Source: Tistlia consotensis USBA 355 (GTDB taxonomy: Bacteria > Pseudomonadota > Alphaproteobacteria > Kiloniellales > DSM-21159). From it: a DNA stretch of 64,000 bases. The position numbers and the translations under genes were made by a program. This document shows positions 56,103 to 64,000 of the stretch, piece by piece (the first letter of the stretch is position 1; the number at the start of each line of letters is the position of its first letter). The notes below the pieces were generated by a model. It ran no database searches and was not told the origin of the DNA. It was given only the letters and a program-made list of their open reading frames with translations. The stretch is from the NCBI RefSeq assembly GCF_900177295.1, contig NZ_FWZX01000004.1, positions 62,001-126,000 on the forward strand, given 5' to 3'.

Positions 56103-57476
56103 TCAGCGCCGCCGCGCGAGCAGATCGCGCAGCAGCCTGGCCAGCACCGCGAAGTCGTCGGCGGTCGGCACCGACAGCGCCGAGACCGACAGGCCGAGCC
56201 GGCGCCAGGCGGTGCGCATCATGTAGAGCAGGCCGGCGCCCTCGCCGGCGACCACGGCGACCGCCGCGCCGACGATGCCGAGCAGCGGCAGCAGCACGGC
56301 CAGGCAGGCGACCTGCAGCGCGAGGTTCAGCGACTCCGAGCCCAGGGTCGAGACGTTGTCGCCGTGCGCGCGCAGGCCGGCCGTCGCCATCTGGCGGGTC
56401 CCGGCCATCAGCCCGGCGACCAGCAGGATCTGGGTCGCCGGCACGGCCTCGGCGAAGGCCTGGCCGAAGACCAGCGGCACGAACCAGGGCGCCAGCACCA
56501 CGCCGAGCGCGGTCGCGCCGCCGCTGATCACCACGTTGAGCTTGAAGTAGCGCGCGAAGATCAGGCTGCGCTGCACGTCGTCGTCGGCATTGGCGATCTT
56601 CGGGAAGGCGAGCCGCGACAGCGTCTGGGCGATGATGCCGACGGCGCCGTTCATCGCGCCGGCGACGGCGAACAGGCCGAGCTCCGCGGCCGGCAGATGC
56701 AGCGCGATCACCGCGCGGCCGAGGAACTGGTTGGCGGTGCCGACCAGGCCGGCGGAGTGGACGCCGACGGCATAGCCGAGCAGCGGCTTGAGGTCGCTCG
56801 CCACCGGCTTGGCGTCGCCGCCGCCGATGGACTTCGGCGCCCGCCACAGCAGGGCGATCAGCACCAGAACCTGGCCGAACAGGAAGGCCGCCACGAAGCC
56901 GGTGACGTTGGCGCCGAACAGCAGCACGGTGACGCCGATGCCGAGCAGATAGCCGGCCGGCTGCAGCGCGCGGATCAGGTTCCACTCGATCAGCCGCAGG
57001 CGACCCTGCTGGGCGCCCTGGAGGATCATCGCGATGTGACCGAGCGGGGTGAACAGCAGCACGACCCAGGCGGCATCCAGCGTCGAGCCCGAGACGCCGG
57101 ACAGCAGGCGCGGCAGCAGCACCCAGCCGGCCAGGATCGCGAGCAGCGCCAGCGGCTGGCTGATCAGCAGGGCCAGTACGGTCAGCCGCCGCTCGTGGCC
57201 GCGCTGCCGGGCCATCCGGTAGACCAGCGCCTGGTCCAGGCTGATCGCCGAGATCGAGGCGATCAGGCCGCACCAGAGCAGCACCGCGGCCAGCTCGCCG
57301 CGGCCGGCCGGCAGCAACAGACGCGCAGCCAGCACGCCGGTGGCAAATCCGCAGAGTTGCATGAAGCCGGCAACGGCAAAGGCTACGACGATATCGCGCA
57401 CGGACTCTCCGGGACTTCGCGGCTGCCGACGGCTGGGTAATGAGCCGGTGATGAGCGGACCGTCAACGGCGGCCAT
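56103..57476 (-). CDS. Polysaccharide flippase-like membrane protein (MOP superfamily, Wzx/MATE-like)
   Basis: This protein of about 457 residues has some 12-14 hydrophobic segments. The order matches O-antigen flippases: LQLCGFATGVLAARLLLPAG-like first helices, EWNLIRALQPAGYLLGIG, a central GLFAVAGAMNGAVGIIAQTLSRLAFP and a basic C terminus. It may export lipid-linked sugars. Start is uncertain: ATG 57476 (with GGAGCGGGG upstream) or a GTG about 70 bases further in. No glycosyltransferases flank it; an orphan flippase near an acyltransferase gene. Confidence 0.78.
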   Translation of the reverse strand: MAAVDGPLITGSLPSRRQPRSPGESVRDIVVAFAVAGFMQLCGFATGVLAARLLLPAGRGELAAVLLWCGLIASISAISLDQALVYRMARQRGHERRLTVLALLISQPLALLAILAGWVLLPRLLSGVSGSTLDAAWVVLLFTPLGHIAMILQGAQQGRLRLIEWNLIRALQPAGYLLGIGVTVLLFGANVTGFVAAFLFGQVLVLIALLWRAPKSIGGGDAKPVASDLKPLLGYAVGVHSAGLVGTANQFLGRAVIALHLPAAELGLFAVAGAMNGAVGIIAQTLSRLAFPKIANADDDVQRSLIFARYFKLNVVISGGATALGVVLAPWFVPLVFGQAFAEAVPATQILLVAGLMAGTRQMATAGLRAHGDNVSTLGSESLNLALQVACLAVLLPLLGIVGAAVAVVAGEGAGLLYMMRTAWRRLGLSVSALSVPTADDFAVLARLLRDLLARRR

Positions 57477-57612
57477 TGGCCCCGCTCCGGGCCGGGCTGT
57501 CAATCCGCTGAGCGCGTGTGGCAGAGAATGGTACACTGCCGGCCGCCGACCGGGGCACCGGCCGCCGGAAGCCCGGTTCCGGGCCGGCGGCCGCGGGACT
57601 CCGCCAAAGCCG

Positions 57613-57640
57613 TTGACAGCCGTTCGCCGCTCCGTATAGT
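57613..57640 (+). promoter_or_regulatory. Strong sigma-70 promoter of rplU-rpmA
   Basis: TTGACA at 57613-57618 and TATAGT at 57635-57640, 16-base spacer, a near-consensus promoter. Transcription should start near 57647, leaving a leader of about 60 bases before rplU. Confidence 0.85.
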
Positions 57641-57652
57641 GCGCCCTCCCGT

Positions 57653-57670
57653 GCGGGCCTTGGGGCCCGC
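57653..57670 (+). promoter_or_regulatory. Leader hairpin upstream of rplU
   Basis: GCGGGCC (57653-57659) pairs with GGCCCGC (57664-57670) around a 4-base loop, a perfect 7-base stem immediately downstream of the promoter start site and followed by GCAACCGTTTTA. It could be a ribosomal-protein leader involved in autoregulation, or an attenuator-like stem. Confidence 0.5.
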
Positions 57671-57705
57671 GCAACCGTTTTACATGCCGTGCGAGTTCGG
57701 AACCG

Positions 57706-58020
57706 ATGTACGCAGTCATCAAGACCGGCGGCAAGCAGTACCGCGTCAAGCAGGACGATGTGCTGACTGTCGAGCGTCTGCCTGGTGAAGCAGGCAATAC
57801 CGTCACCTTCGACCAGGTGCTGATGGTGTCCGGCGAGTCCGGCCTCAGCGTCGGCAGCCCGACCCTTTCGGGCGCCAGCGTCACCGCCGAGCTGGTCGGT
57901 CCGGTGCGCGGCGAGCGGCTGACCATCTTCAAGAAGACCCGCCGCAAGCACCACCGTCGCAAGATGGGCCATCGTCAGGACCTGACGAAGGTGCGCATCA
58001 CCGGCATCACGGCCGGCTGA
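57706..58020 (+). CDS. rplU: 50S ribosomal protein L21
   Basis: This 104-residue protein has the family start MYAVIKTGGKQYRVKQDD and the C-terminal basic KKTRRKHHRRKMGHRQ and ITGITAG. Length is normal. It is the first gene of rplU-rpmA, behind the strong promoter at 57613. Confidence 0.97.
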   Translation: MYAVIKTGGKQYRVKQDDVLTVERLPGEAGNTVTFDQVLMVSGESGLSVGSPTLSGASVTAELVGPVRGERLTIFKKTRRKHHRRKMGHRQDLTKVRITGITAG

Positions 58021-58053
58021 GCGAGCGGTTCCGGCGGGAAAGGGAGCAGATCC

Positions 58054-58341
58054 ATGGCTCACAAGAAAGCAGGCGGCAGCTCGCGCAACGGGCGCGACTC
58101 CGCGGGCCGGCGCCTCGGCGTCAAGAAGTTCGGCGGCGAGCAGGTCGTCCCCGGCAACATCATCGTGCGCCAGCGCGGCACGAAGTGGCATCCGGGCAGC
58201 AACGTCGGCCTGGGCAAGGACCACACGATCTTCGCCCTGGTCGAGGGTCAGGTGAGCTTCTCGAAGCGCGCCGGCGGCAAGACCTTCGTGTCGGTCGCCC
58301 CCCATGCCCCCGCGGCGCCGCAGCCGGAGGCTGCCGAGTAG
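58054..58341 (+). CDS. rpmA: 50S ribosomal protein L27
   Basis: This 95-residue protein begins [20 protein letters not shown], the tail that reaches the peptidyl-transferase centre, followed by LGVKKFGGE and [14 protein letters not shown] 58054 follows AAAGGGAG. No N-terminal cleavage extension is present. Followed by a strong intrinsic terminator. Confidence 0.97.
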   Translation: MAHKKAGGSSRNGRDSAGRRLGVKKFGGEQVVPGNIIVRQRGTKWHPGSNVGLGKDHTIFALVEGQVSFSKRAGGKTFVSVAPHAPAAPQPEAAE

Positions 58342-58360
58342 CGCGCGCCCGATACCCTAG

Positions 58361-59476
<1,116 letters not shown>

Positions 59477-59496
59477 GGCGGCGGGAGGTTGCGGCG

Positions 59497-60645
59497 ATGG
59501 CGCCCGACAGCGCTTCCGATACGGTCCCCGGGCACAGCCTGCCGCTGGAGCGGGCCCGGCGCCTGGTCGTCAAGATCGGCTCGGCGCTGCTGGTCGACGA
59601 GGCCGGCCGGGTCCGCCGCTCCTGGCTCGAGGCCCTGGCCGCCGACATCGCGGCCCTGCGCGGCTCCGGCCGCGAGGTCGTCGTCGTGTCCTCGGGCGCG
59701 ATCGCCGTCGGCCGGCGCCACCTCGGCCTGACCCGCGGCGCCCCGAAGCTGGAGGAGAAGCAGGCCGCCGCCGCGGTCGGGCAGATCCGCCTGGCCCACG
59801 CCTACGAGGAGGCCCTGGCGCCACATGGCATCACCGTCGCCCAGGTCCTGCTGACCCTCGGCGACACCGAGGAGCGGCGCCGCCACCTCAACGCCCGCAG
59901 CACGCTGGCGACCCTGCTGAGGCACGGCGCCCTGCCGGTGATCAACGAGAACGACACGGTCGCGACCGCCGAGATCCGCTTCGGCGACAACGACCGGCTG
60001 GCGGCGCGCGTCGCGGCGATGATCGATGCCGACGCCCTGGTCCTGCTGTCCGACATCGACGGCCTCTACACCGCCGACCCGCGCCGCGACCCGGCGGCCC
60101 GGCACCTGCCGCTGGTCGAGGCGCTGACCCCGGAGATCGAGGCGATGGCCGGCGCGGCGCCGACCGGCTACTCCTCCGGCGGCATGGTCACCAAGCTGGC
60201 CGCCGCGCGCATCGCGCTCTCGGCCGGCTGCAGCATGGCGATCGCCAACGGCCGGCCGCCGCACGCCCTGGAGGCCCTGACCCGCGGCGGCAAGGCGACC
60301 TGGTTCCTGGCCCAGATCGAGCCGCGCCAGGCGCGCAAGCGCTGGATCGCCGGCGCGCTGATGCCCTGCGGCAGCCTGACCGTCGACGCCGGCGCGGCCC
60401 GCGCCCTGGCCGCCGGCAAGTCGCTGCTGCCGGCCGGCGTCACCGCCGTCGAGGGGCGCTTCGAGCGCGGCGACCCGGTGCGCGTGCTGAGCCCCGAGGG
60501 GCGCGAGCTGGCGCGCGGCCTGTCGGCCTATTCGGCCGAGGACGCCGCCCGGATCGCCGGCCACAAGAGCCGGGACATCGAAACGCTCCTCGGCTACCGT
60601 GGCCGCGAGGAGCTGATCCACCGCGACGACCTGGTGTTGAGCTGA
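59497..60645 (+). CDS. proB: Glutamate 5-kinase
   Basis: This 382-residue enzyme phosphorylates glutamate in proline synthesis. The kinase domain shows [36 protein letters not shown] and [13 protein letters not shown]; a C-terminal PUA domain (residues about 280-365) is present. ATG 59497 follows GGGAGG; the much longer frame upstream is obgE read out of frame. The N terminus is about 25 residues longer than in E. coli. Confidence 0.96.
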   Translation: MAPDSASDTVPGHSLPLERARRLVVKIGSALLVDEAGRVRRSWLEALAADIAALRGSGREVVVVSSGAIAVGRRHLGLTRGAPKLEEKQAAAAVGQIRLAHAYEEALAPHGITVAQVLLTLGDTEERRRHLNARSTLATLLRHGALPVINENDTVATAEIRFGDNDRLAARVAAMIDADALVLLSDIDGLYTADPRRDPAARHLPLVEALTPEIEAMAGAAPTGYSSGGMVTKLAAARIALSAGCSMAIANGRPPHALEALTRGGKATWFLAQIEPRQARKRWIAGALMPCGSLTVDAGAARALAAGKSLLPAGVTAVEGRFERGDPVRVLSPEGRELARGLSAYSAEDAARIAGHKSRDIETLLGYRGREELIHRDDLVLS

Positions 60646-60664
60646 GACGAGAGGCAGGCAAGCG

Positions 60665-61978
60665 ATGACCGCCGACGCCGCGCTGAAGCAGGAGATCCGG
60701 GACCGGGAGGCCGACCTCGCCCCGGACCTCGAGAGCCAGATCACCGAGCTGGGCCGCCGCGCCCGCGCCGCGGCCACGGTGCTGGCCAGGACGCCGGCGG
60801 AGCAGAAGAACCGGGCCCTGCTGGCCGCCGCCGCCGCGATCCGTTCCGATGCGGGAATGATCCTGCGGGCCAACGGCCGGGACATGGAGGCGGCGCGGGC
60901 CAGGGGCATGACCGGCGCCCTGCTCGACCGCCTGGAGCTGACCCCGGCGCGCGTCGAGGCCATGGCCGCCGGCCTGGAGCAGATCGCCGCCCTGCCCGAT
61001 CCGGTCGGCCGCACCCTGGCCGAGTGGCAGCAGCCGAGCGGCCTGCGGATCGCCCGGGTCTCGGTCCCGCTCGGGGTCATCGGCATCATCTACGAGAGCC
61101 GGCCCAACGTGACCGCCGACGCCGGCGGCCTCTGCCTCAAGGCCGGCAATGCCGCGATCCTGCGCGGCGGCTCCGAATCCTTCCACTCCTCGGGCGCGAT
61201 CCTGGCCTGCCTGCAGCGCGGGCTCGCCGAGGCCGGCCTGCCCGAGGCCGCGATCCAGCGACCCGAGACCACCGACCGGGCCGCCGTCGGCCACCTGCTG
61301 CGCCTGCACCAGTACCTCGACGTGATCGTGCCGCGCGGCGGCCGCGGCCTGATCGAGCGGGTCATGAACGAGAGCCGGGTGCCGGTGCTGGCCCACCTCG
61401 ACGGCCTCGTCCACACCTACCTGCACGCCGCCGCGGACCCGGAGAAGGCCCGCGCCATCGCGGTCAACGCCAAGCTGCGCCGGGTCGGCATCTGCGGCGC
61501 CACCGAGACCCTGCTGGTCGACCGCACGGTCGCCGCCCGCCTGCTGCCGCCGATCCTGGCGGATCTCGCCGCCGGCGGCTGCGAGCTGCGCGGCGACGCC
61601 GCCGTGCAGGCGCTCGACTCCCGAGTCGTGCCGGCGACCGACGCCGACTGGGACACCGAGTACCTGGCGCCGATCCTCTCGATCAGGACCGTCGAGGGGC
61701 TCGACGAGGCGCTGGCCCACATCGCCCGCCACGGCTCGCATCACACCGACTGCATCGTCACCGAGGATGCGGCAGCGGCCGAGCGCTTCCTCGCCGAGGT
61801 CGATTCGGCGATCGTGCTGCACAACGCCTCGACCCAGTTCGCCGACGGCGGCGAGTTCGGCATGGGCGCCGAGATCGGTATCGCGACCGGCCGGCTGCAT
61901 GCCCGCGGGCCGGTCGGCGCCGAGCAGCTGACCAGCTACAAGTACCTCGTGCGCGGCAGCGGACAGACGCGTCCTTGA
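60665..61978 (+). CDS. proA: Glutamate-5-semialdehyde dehydrogenase
   Basis: This 437-residue enzyme reduces glutamyl phosphate to the semialdehyde. It shows [30 protein letters not shown] and the catalytic Cys in [13 protein letters not shown], then [11 protein letters not shown]. It follows proB by 19 bases. The N-terminal 25 residues are an acidic extension. The stop overlaps the nadD start (TTGA). Confidence 0.96.
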   Translation: MTADAALKQEIRDREADLAPDLESQITELGRRARAAATVLARTPAEQKNRALLAAAAAIRSDAGMILRANGRDMEAARARGMTGALLDRLELTPARVEAMAAGLEQIAALPDPVGRTLAEWQQPSGLRIARVSVPLGVIGIIYESRPNVTADAGGLCLKAGNAAILRGGSESFHSSGAILACLQRGLAEAGLPEAAIQRPETTDRAAVGHLLRLHQYLDVIVPRGGRGLIERVMNESRVPVLAHLDGLVHTYLHAAADPEKARAIAVNAKLRRVGICGATETLLVDRTVAARLLPPILADLAAGGCELRGDAAVQALDSRVVPATDADWDTEYLAPILSIRTVEGLDEALAHIARHGSHHTDCIVTEDAAAAERFLAEVDSAIVLHNASTQFADGGEFGMGAEIGIATGRLHARGPVGAEQLTSYKYLVRGSGQTRP

Positions 61979-62682
61979 TCGGCTCCCCTGGCTCGAGGCC
62001 GGCCGAAGGCGCGCCGCCGCGGCCCGGCCGGCTGGCACTGCGTCACGGCGGCCGGCCCCTGGTCGCACGCCGCCGGCTCGCGGCGGCCCTCGGCAGCCGG
62101 CTGCCGCGGCCGGGCCAGCGCATCGGCCTGCTCGGCGGCTCCTTCAACCCGGCCCACGCCGGCCATCGCCACATCAGCCTGCTGGCCCTGCAGCGGCTTG
62201 GCCTCGATGGCCTCTGGTGGCTGGTCAGCCCGCAGAACCCGCTCAAGCCGAGCGCCGGCATGGCGCCCCACGCGGCGCGCATCGCGCGCGCCGAAAAGCT
62301 CGCCAAGCATCGGGACATTACCGTGACCGGCATCGAGTCGGTGATCGGCACCCAGGCGACCGCCGATACCTTGGCAGCCCTGACCCGATATTTTCCCGGT
62401 GTGCAGTTCGTCTGGATCATGGGCGCCGACAACTTGCAGCAGATCGCCCGCTGGGAGCGCTGGCCACAAATCTTTCATGCCGCCGCCATTGCGGTTTTCG
62501 ATCGTCCCACCTATTCTCATAGGGCGTTGGCGGCCAAGGCTGCCCGGCGGTTCCGCAGGGCGCGGGTGGTCGGACGGGCGGTAGGCGGGCTGGCAACGCG
62601 ACCACTCCCCGCCTGGGCCTTCCTTCCGATCCCGCTGTCGAAACTGTCGGCCACGGACCTGCGTCGCCTCGAGGGAGGATAG
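61975..62682 (+). CDS. nadD: Nicotinate-nucleotide adenylyltransferase
   Basis: This protein of about 235 residues transfers AMP to nicotinate mononucleotide in NAD synthesis. It has [17 protein letters not shown], the HxGH-type nucleotide-binding motif, [22 protein letters not shown] and a C-terminal [12 protein letters not shown] (the ISSTxIR equivalent). No ATG is available before the motif. TTG 61975, in a 4-base overlap with the proA stop, gives an N-terminal extension of about 45 residues; a CTG start further in is possible. Confidence 0.93.
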   Translation: MIGSPGSRPAEGAPPRPGRLALRHGGRPLVARRRLAAALGSRLPRPGQRIGLLGGSFNPAHAGHRHISLLALQRLGLDGLWWLVSPQNPLKPSAGMAPHAARIARAEKLAKHRDITVTGIESVIGTQATADTLAALTRYFPGVQFVWIMGADNLQQIARWERWPQIFHAAAIAVFDRPTYSHRALAAKAARRFRRARVVGRAVGGLATRPLPAWAFLPIPLSKLSATDLRRLEGG

Positions 62683-62732
62683 GGTCGGCCGTCCGCCGTG
62701 GACGGTCCGCAATCGTAAGGAGAAGGCGAGCC

Positions 62733-63170
62733 ATACCCACGAAATCCCTGGCGCTCAGCGCCGACAGCCAGCCGCTCTTCGCCTATGAGCCGGCCGGCGC
62801 CATCCGCGGCGGAGCGGTCGATCCCGAGCAGCTGATCGAGCTCACCCGCGGCATTCTGGACGACGGCAAGGCGGAAGACGTCGTCGTCATCGATCTCTCC
62901 CGGAAAAGCAGCTTCGCGGACACCCTGGTCATCGCGACCGGGCGCAACCAGCGCCAGATCGCGGCCCTGGCCGCACGTCTGCAGCAGGGCCTGAAGGCGG
63001 CCACTGGCCTGCCGGTCGCGGTCGAGGGCCTGCGCAGCTGCGACTGGGTGCTGATCGACGCCGGCGACATTGTCGTCCACCTGTTCCGCCCCGAAGTGCG
63101 TGAGTTCTACAATCTCGAGAAGATGTGGGGCATGGCACCGGCGACGCCGCAGCCGCACCCGCAGGCCTAG
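62733..63170 (+). CDS. rsfS: Ribosomal silencing factor RsfS, probable ATA start
   Basis: This 145-residue protein of the Iojap/RsfS family blocks ribosomal subunit joining in starvation. Motifs are SSFADTLVIATGRNQRQ, EGLRSCDWVLIDAGDIVVHLF and REFYNLEKMW. In this frame there is no ATG, GTG or TTG between the nadD stop and the domain. ATA 62733 with AAGGAG ten bases upstream gives a product PTKSLALSADS and is the best candidate; CTG 62748 is an alternative. Either a rare start codon or an ATG changed to ATA by mutation or sequencing error. Located between nadD and rlmH as usual. Confidence 0.88.
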   Translation: MPTKSLALSADSQPLFAYEPAGAIRGGAVDPEQLIELTRGILDDGKAEDVVVIDLSRKSSFADTLVIATGRNQRQIAALAARLQQGLKAATGLPVAVEGLRSCDWVLIDAGDIVVHLFRPEVREFYNLEKMWGMAPATPQPHPQA

Positions 63171-63211
63171 GACGCGCGGCGCGGCCGGCGGCCGCGCCGC
63201 GGACTGCGCGC

Positions 63212-63682
63212 ATGCGTCTTCACCTCCTGGCGGTCGGCCGCCTGCGCGGCGGGCCGATGGCCGCGCTCTACGACGACTACGCCCGGCGCCTGCGCGGTCA
63301 GCCGCTCGGGCCTCTCGACCTGCGCGAAGTCGAGGAGAAGCGGCCGCTGGCCGCCGCCGCGCTCAAGGCCCGCGAGGCCGGGCTGCTGCTGGAAGCCTGC
63401 CCGTCCGCGGCGCGGCTGGTCGCCCTCGACGGCGGCGGCCGGACGCTGTCGTCGGAGGCTCTGGCCGAGACCCTCGGGCGCTGGCGCGACGAGGGCGTCG
63501 GCGACGCCGCCTTCGCGATCGGGGGGGCGGAGGGCCACGGCCCGGCCCTGCTGGCGCGCGCCGACCTCAGGCTGTCGCTGGGCGCGATGACCTGGCCGCA
63601 CATGCTGGTGCGCGTGCTGATCGCCGAGCAGCTGTTCCGCGCCGACTCGATCCTCTCCGGCCACCCCTACCACCGAGCCTGA
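63212..63682 (+). CDS. rlmH: 23S rRNA (pseudouridine-1915-N3) methyltransferase RlmH
   Basis: This 156-residue SPOUT-class enzyme has MRLHLLAVGRLRGGPM at the start, the YDDYARRL helix, LVALDGGGRTLSSE, AFAIGGAEGHGPALL and the C-terminal knot HMLVRVLIAEQLFRADSILSGHPYHR. ATG 63212 is the natural start; an upstream in-frame start lies in rsfS. Gap to rsfS 41 bases. Confidence 0.96.
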   Translation: MRLHLLAVGRLRGGPMAALYDDYARRLRGQPLGPLDLREVEEKRPLAAAALKAREAGLLLEACPSAARLVALDGGGRTLSSEALAETLGRWRDEGVGDAAFAIGGAEGHGPALLARADLRLSLGAMTWPHMLVRVLIAEQLFRADSILSGHPYHRA

Positions 63683-63692
63683 CCTTTCGCCT

Positions 63693-63716
63693 CCCGCGCC
63701 CGTTCGCGGGGGCCTT
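63693..63716 (+). terminator. Weak hairpin terminator after rlmH
   Basis: CCCGCG (63693-63698) pairs with CGCGGG (63705-63710), followed by GGCCTTTATT. The T-run is short, so termination may be partial. Confidence 0.5.
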
Positions 63717-63776
63717 TATTCCGGCCGATCCGGACGCTAAACAGGGGCCGCCGAACCCGAGGAGGACCCGATCGCG

Positions 63777-64000
63777 ATGAACGCCCTCTTGCTGCTGCGC
63801 CATGGCCAGAGCGACTGGAACGCCCAGAACCGCTTCACGGGCTTCGTCGACGTCGACTTGACCGAGGCCGGCGAAGCCGAGGCCAGGAAGGGCGGCCGGG
63901 CGCTGCGCGGCATGCCGATCGACCGGCTCTACGCCTCGACCCTGAAGCGCGCCTACCGCACGGTCGAGCTGGCCATGGACGCCTGCGGCGACAACGAGAA
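63777..64000 (+). CDS. gpmA: 2,3-bisphosphoglycerate-dependent phosphoglycerate mutase, 5' part only
   Basis: The first 74 codons of the gene lie in the window. The N terminus has LLLRHGQSDWNAQNRFTGFVDVDLTEAGEAEA, with the phosphohistidine motif RHG and the GpmA-specific SxWN, and LYASTLKRAYRTVE. It interconverts 2- and 3-phosphoglycerate in glycolysis. ATG 63777 follows GGAGG at 63761-63765. The gene continues beyond the window. Confidence 0.93.
   Translation, partial: MNALLLLRHGQSDWNAQNRFTGFVDVDLTEAGEAEARKGGRALRGMPIDRLYASTLKRAYRTVELAMDACGDNE

Overview
The window is chromosomal DNA from a very GC-rich alphaproteobacterium. The marker blocks rplU-rpmA-obgE-proB-proA-nadD-rsfS-rlmH-gpmA and ffs-dnaX-ybaB-recR, a CycM-like cytochrome next to pheA, and the yejABEF operon fit a Rhodospirillales-like lineage. 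This placement is inferred from gene order and codon use, not from a database search. No phage, integrase, transposase, rRNA or CRISPR was seen. One tRNA (Ser, anticodon CGA) and one small SRP RNA are present.

Layout. 1-7012: an MBOAT O-acyltransferase gene embedded in an array of four paralogous SGNH-like proteins and two copies of a small two-cysteine envelope protein; this is the most unusual locus of the window. 7023-10074: oligopeptidase B and a GhrA-type 2-hydroxyacid dehydrogenase. 10087-16131: yejFEBA peptide ABC importer. 16250-20939: HisN-like phosphatase, two-domain cytochrome c, prephenate dehydratase, NADH pyrophosphatase, Tat-exported unknown protein. 20961-24632: ffs, dnaX, ybaB, recR, with a Nudix gene inserted in reverse orientation before recR. 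24752-28369: DUF4139 protein, methyltransferase, RmuC. 28427-30792: def-fmt-truA. 30803-37147 (minus strand): metallophosphoesterase, ArgC, Yip1-like membrane protein, DapE, DapD, HisI, CobW GTPase. 37356-45277: anchored coiled-coil protein, DddP-like M24 enzyme, MFS exporter, N-formylglutamate amidohydrolase, fumarase-superfamily lyase, Ada-AlkA fusion and Ogt. 45262-51944 (minus strand): DUF1850, fused TRAP permease, TAXI binding protein, universal stress protein, P-type ATPase; divergent to these a Na/Pi cotransporter. 54007-57476: acyltransferase-3 gene of lower GC, DksA/TraR-like zinc finger, tRNA-Ser, flippase. 57613-64000: the rplU to gpmA block.

How genes work together. The MBOAT and SGNH proteins would move acetyl groups across the inner membrane onto an extracellular polymer, by analogy with AlgI/AlgJ/AlgX, PatA/PatB and DltB/DltD; the acceptor is unknown. 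The acyltransferase-3 protein and the flippase near 54-57 kb add to a cell-surface polysaccharide theme. Def and Fmt form the N-formyl-methionine cycle. DapD and DapE serve the lysine/peptidoglycan branch. Ada-AlkA and Ogt form an alkylation-repair pair.

Best leads: the decayed tandem MBOAT/SGNH array, with preserved 4-base stop/start overlaps at the relics of the small gene and an in-frame amber codon in the last SGNH copy; an rsfS gene with no ATG, GTG or TTG start (probable ATA); a DddP-like enzyme with all six metal ligands at DddP spacing but an apparent Gly at the reported catalytic Asp; a DnaX that has lost two of its four zinc cysteines; a YejA with an extra C-terminal membrane helix; and a cluster of genes between 43 and 54 kb with short in-frame tandem repeats in their linkers.
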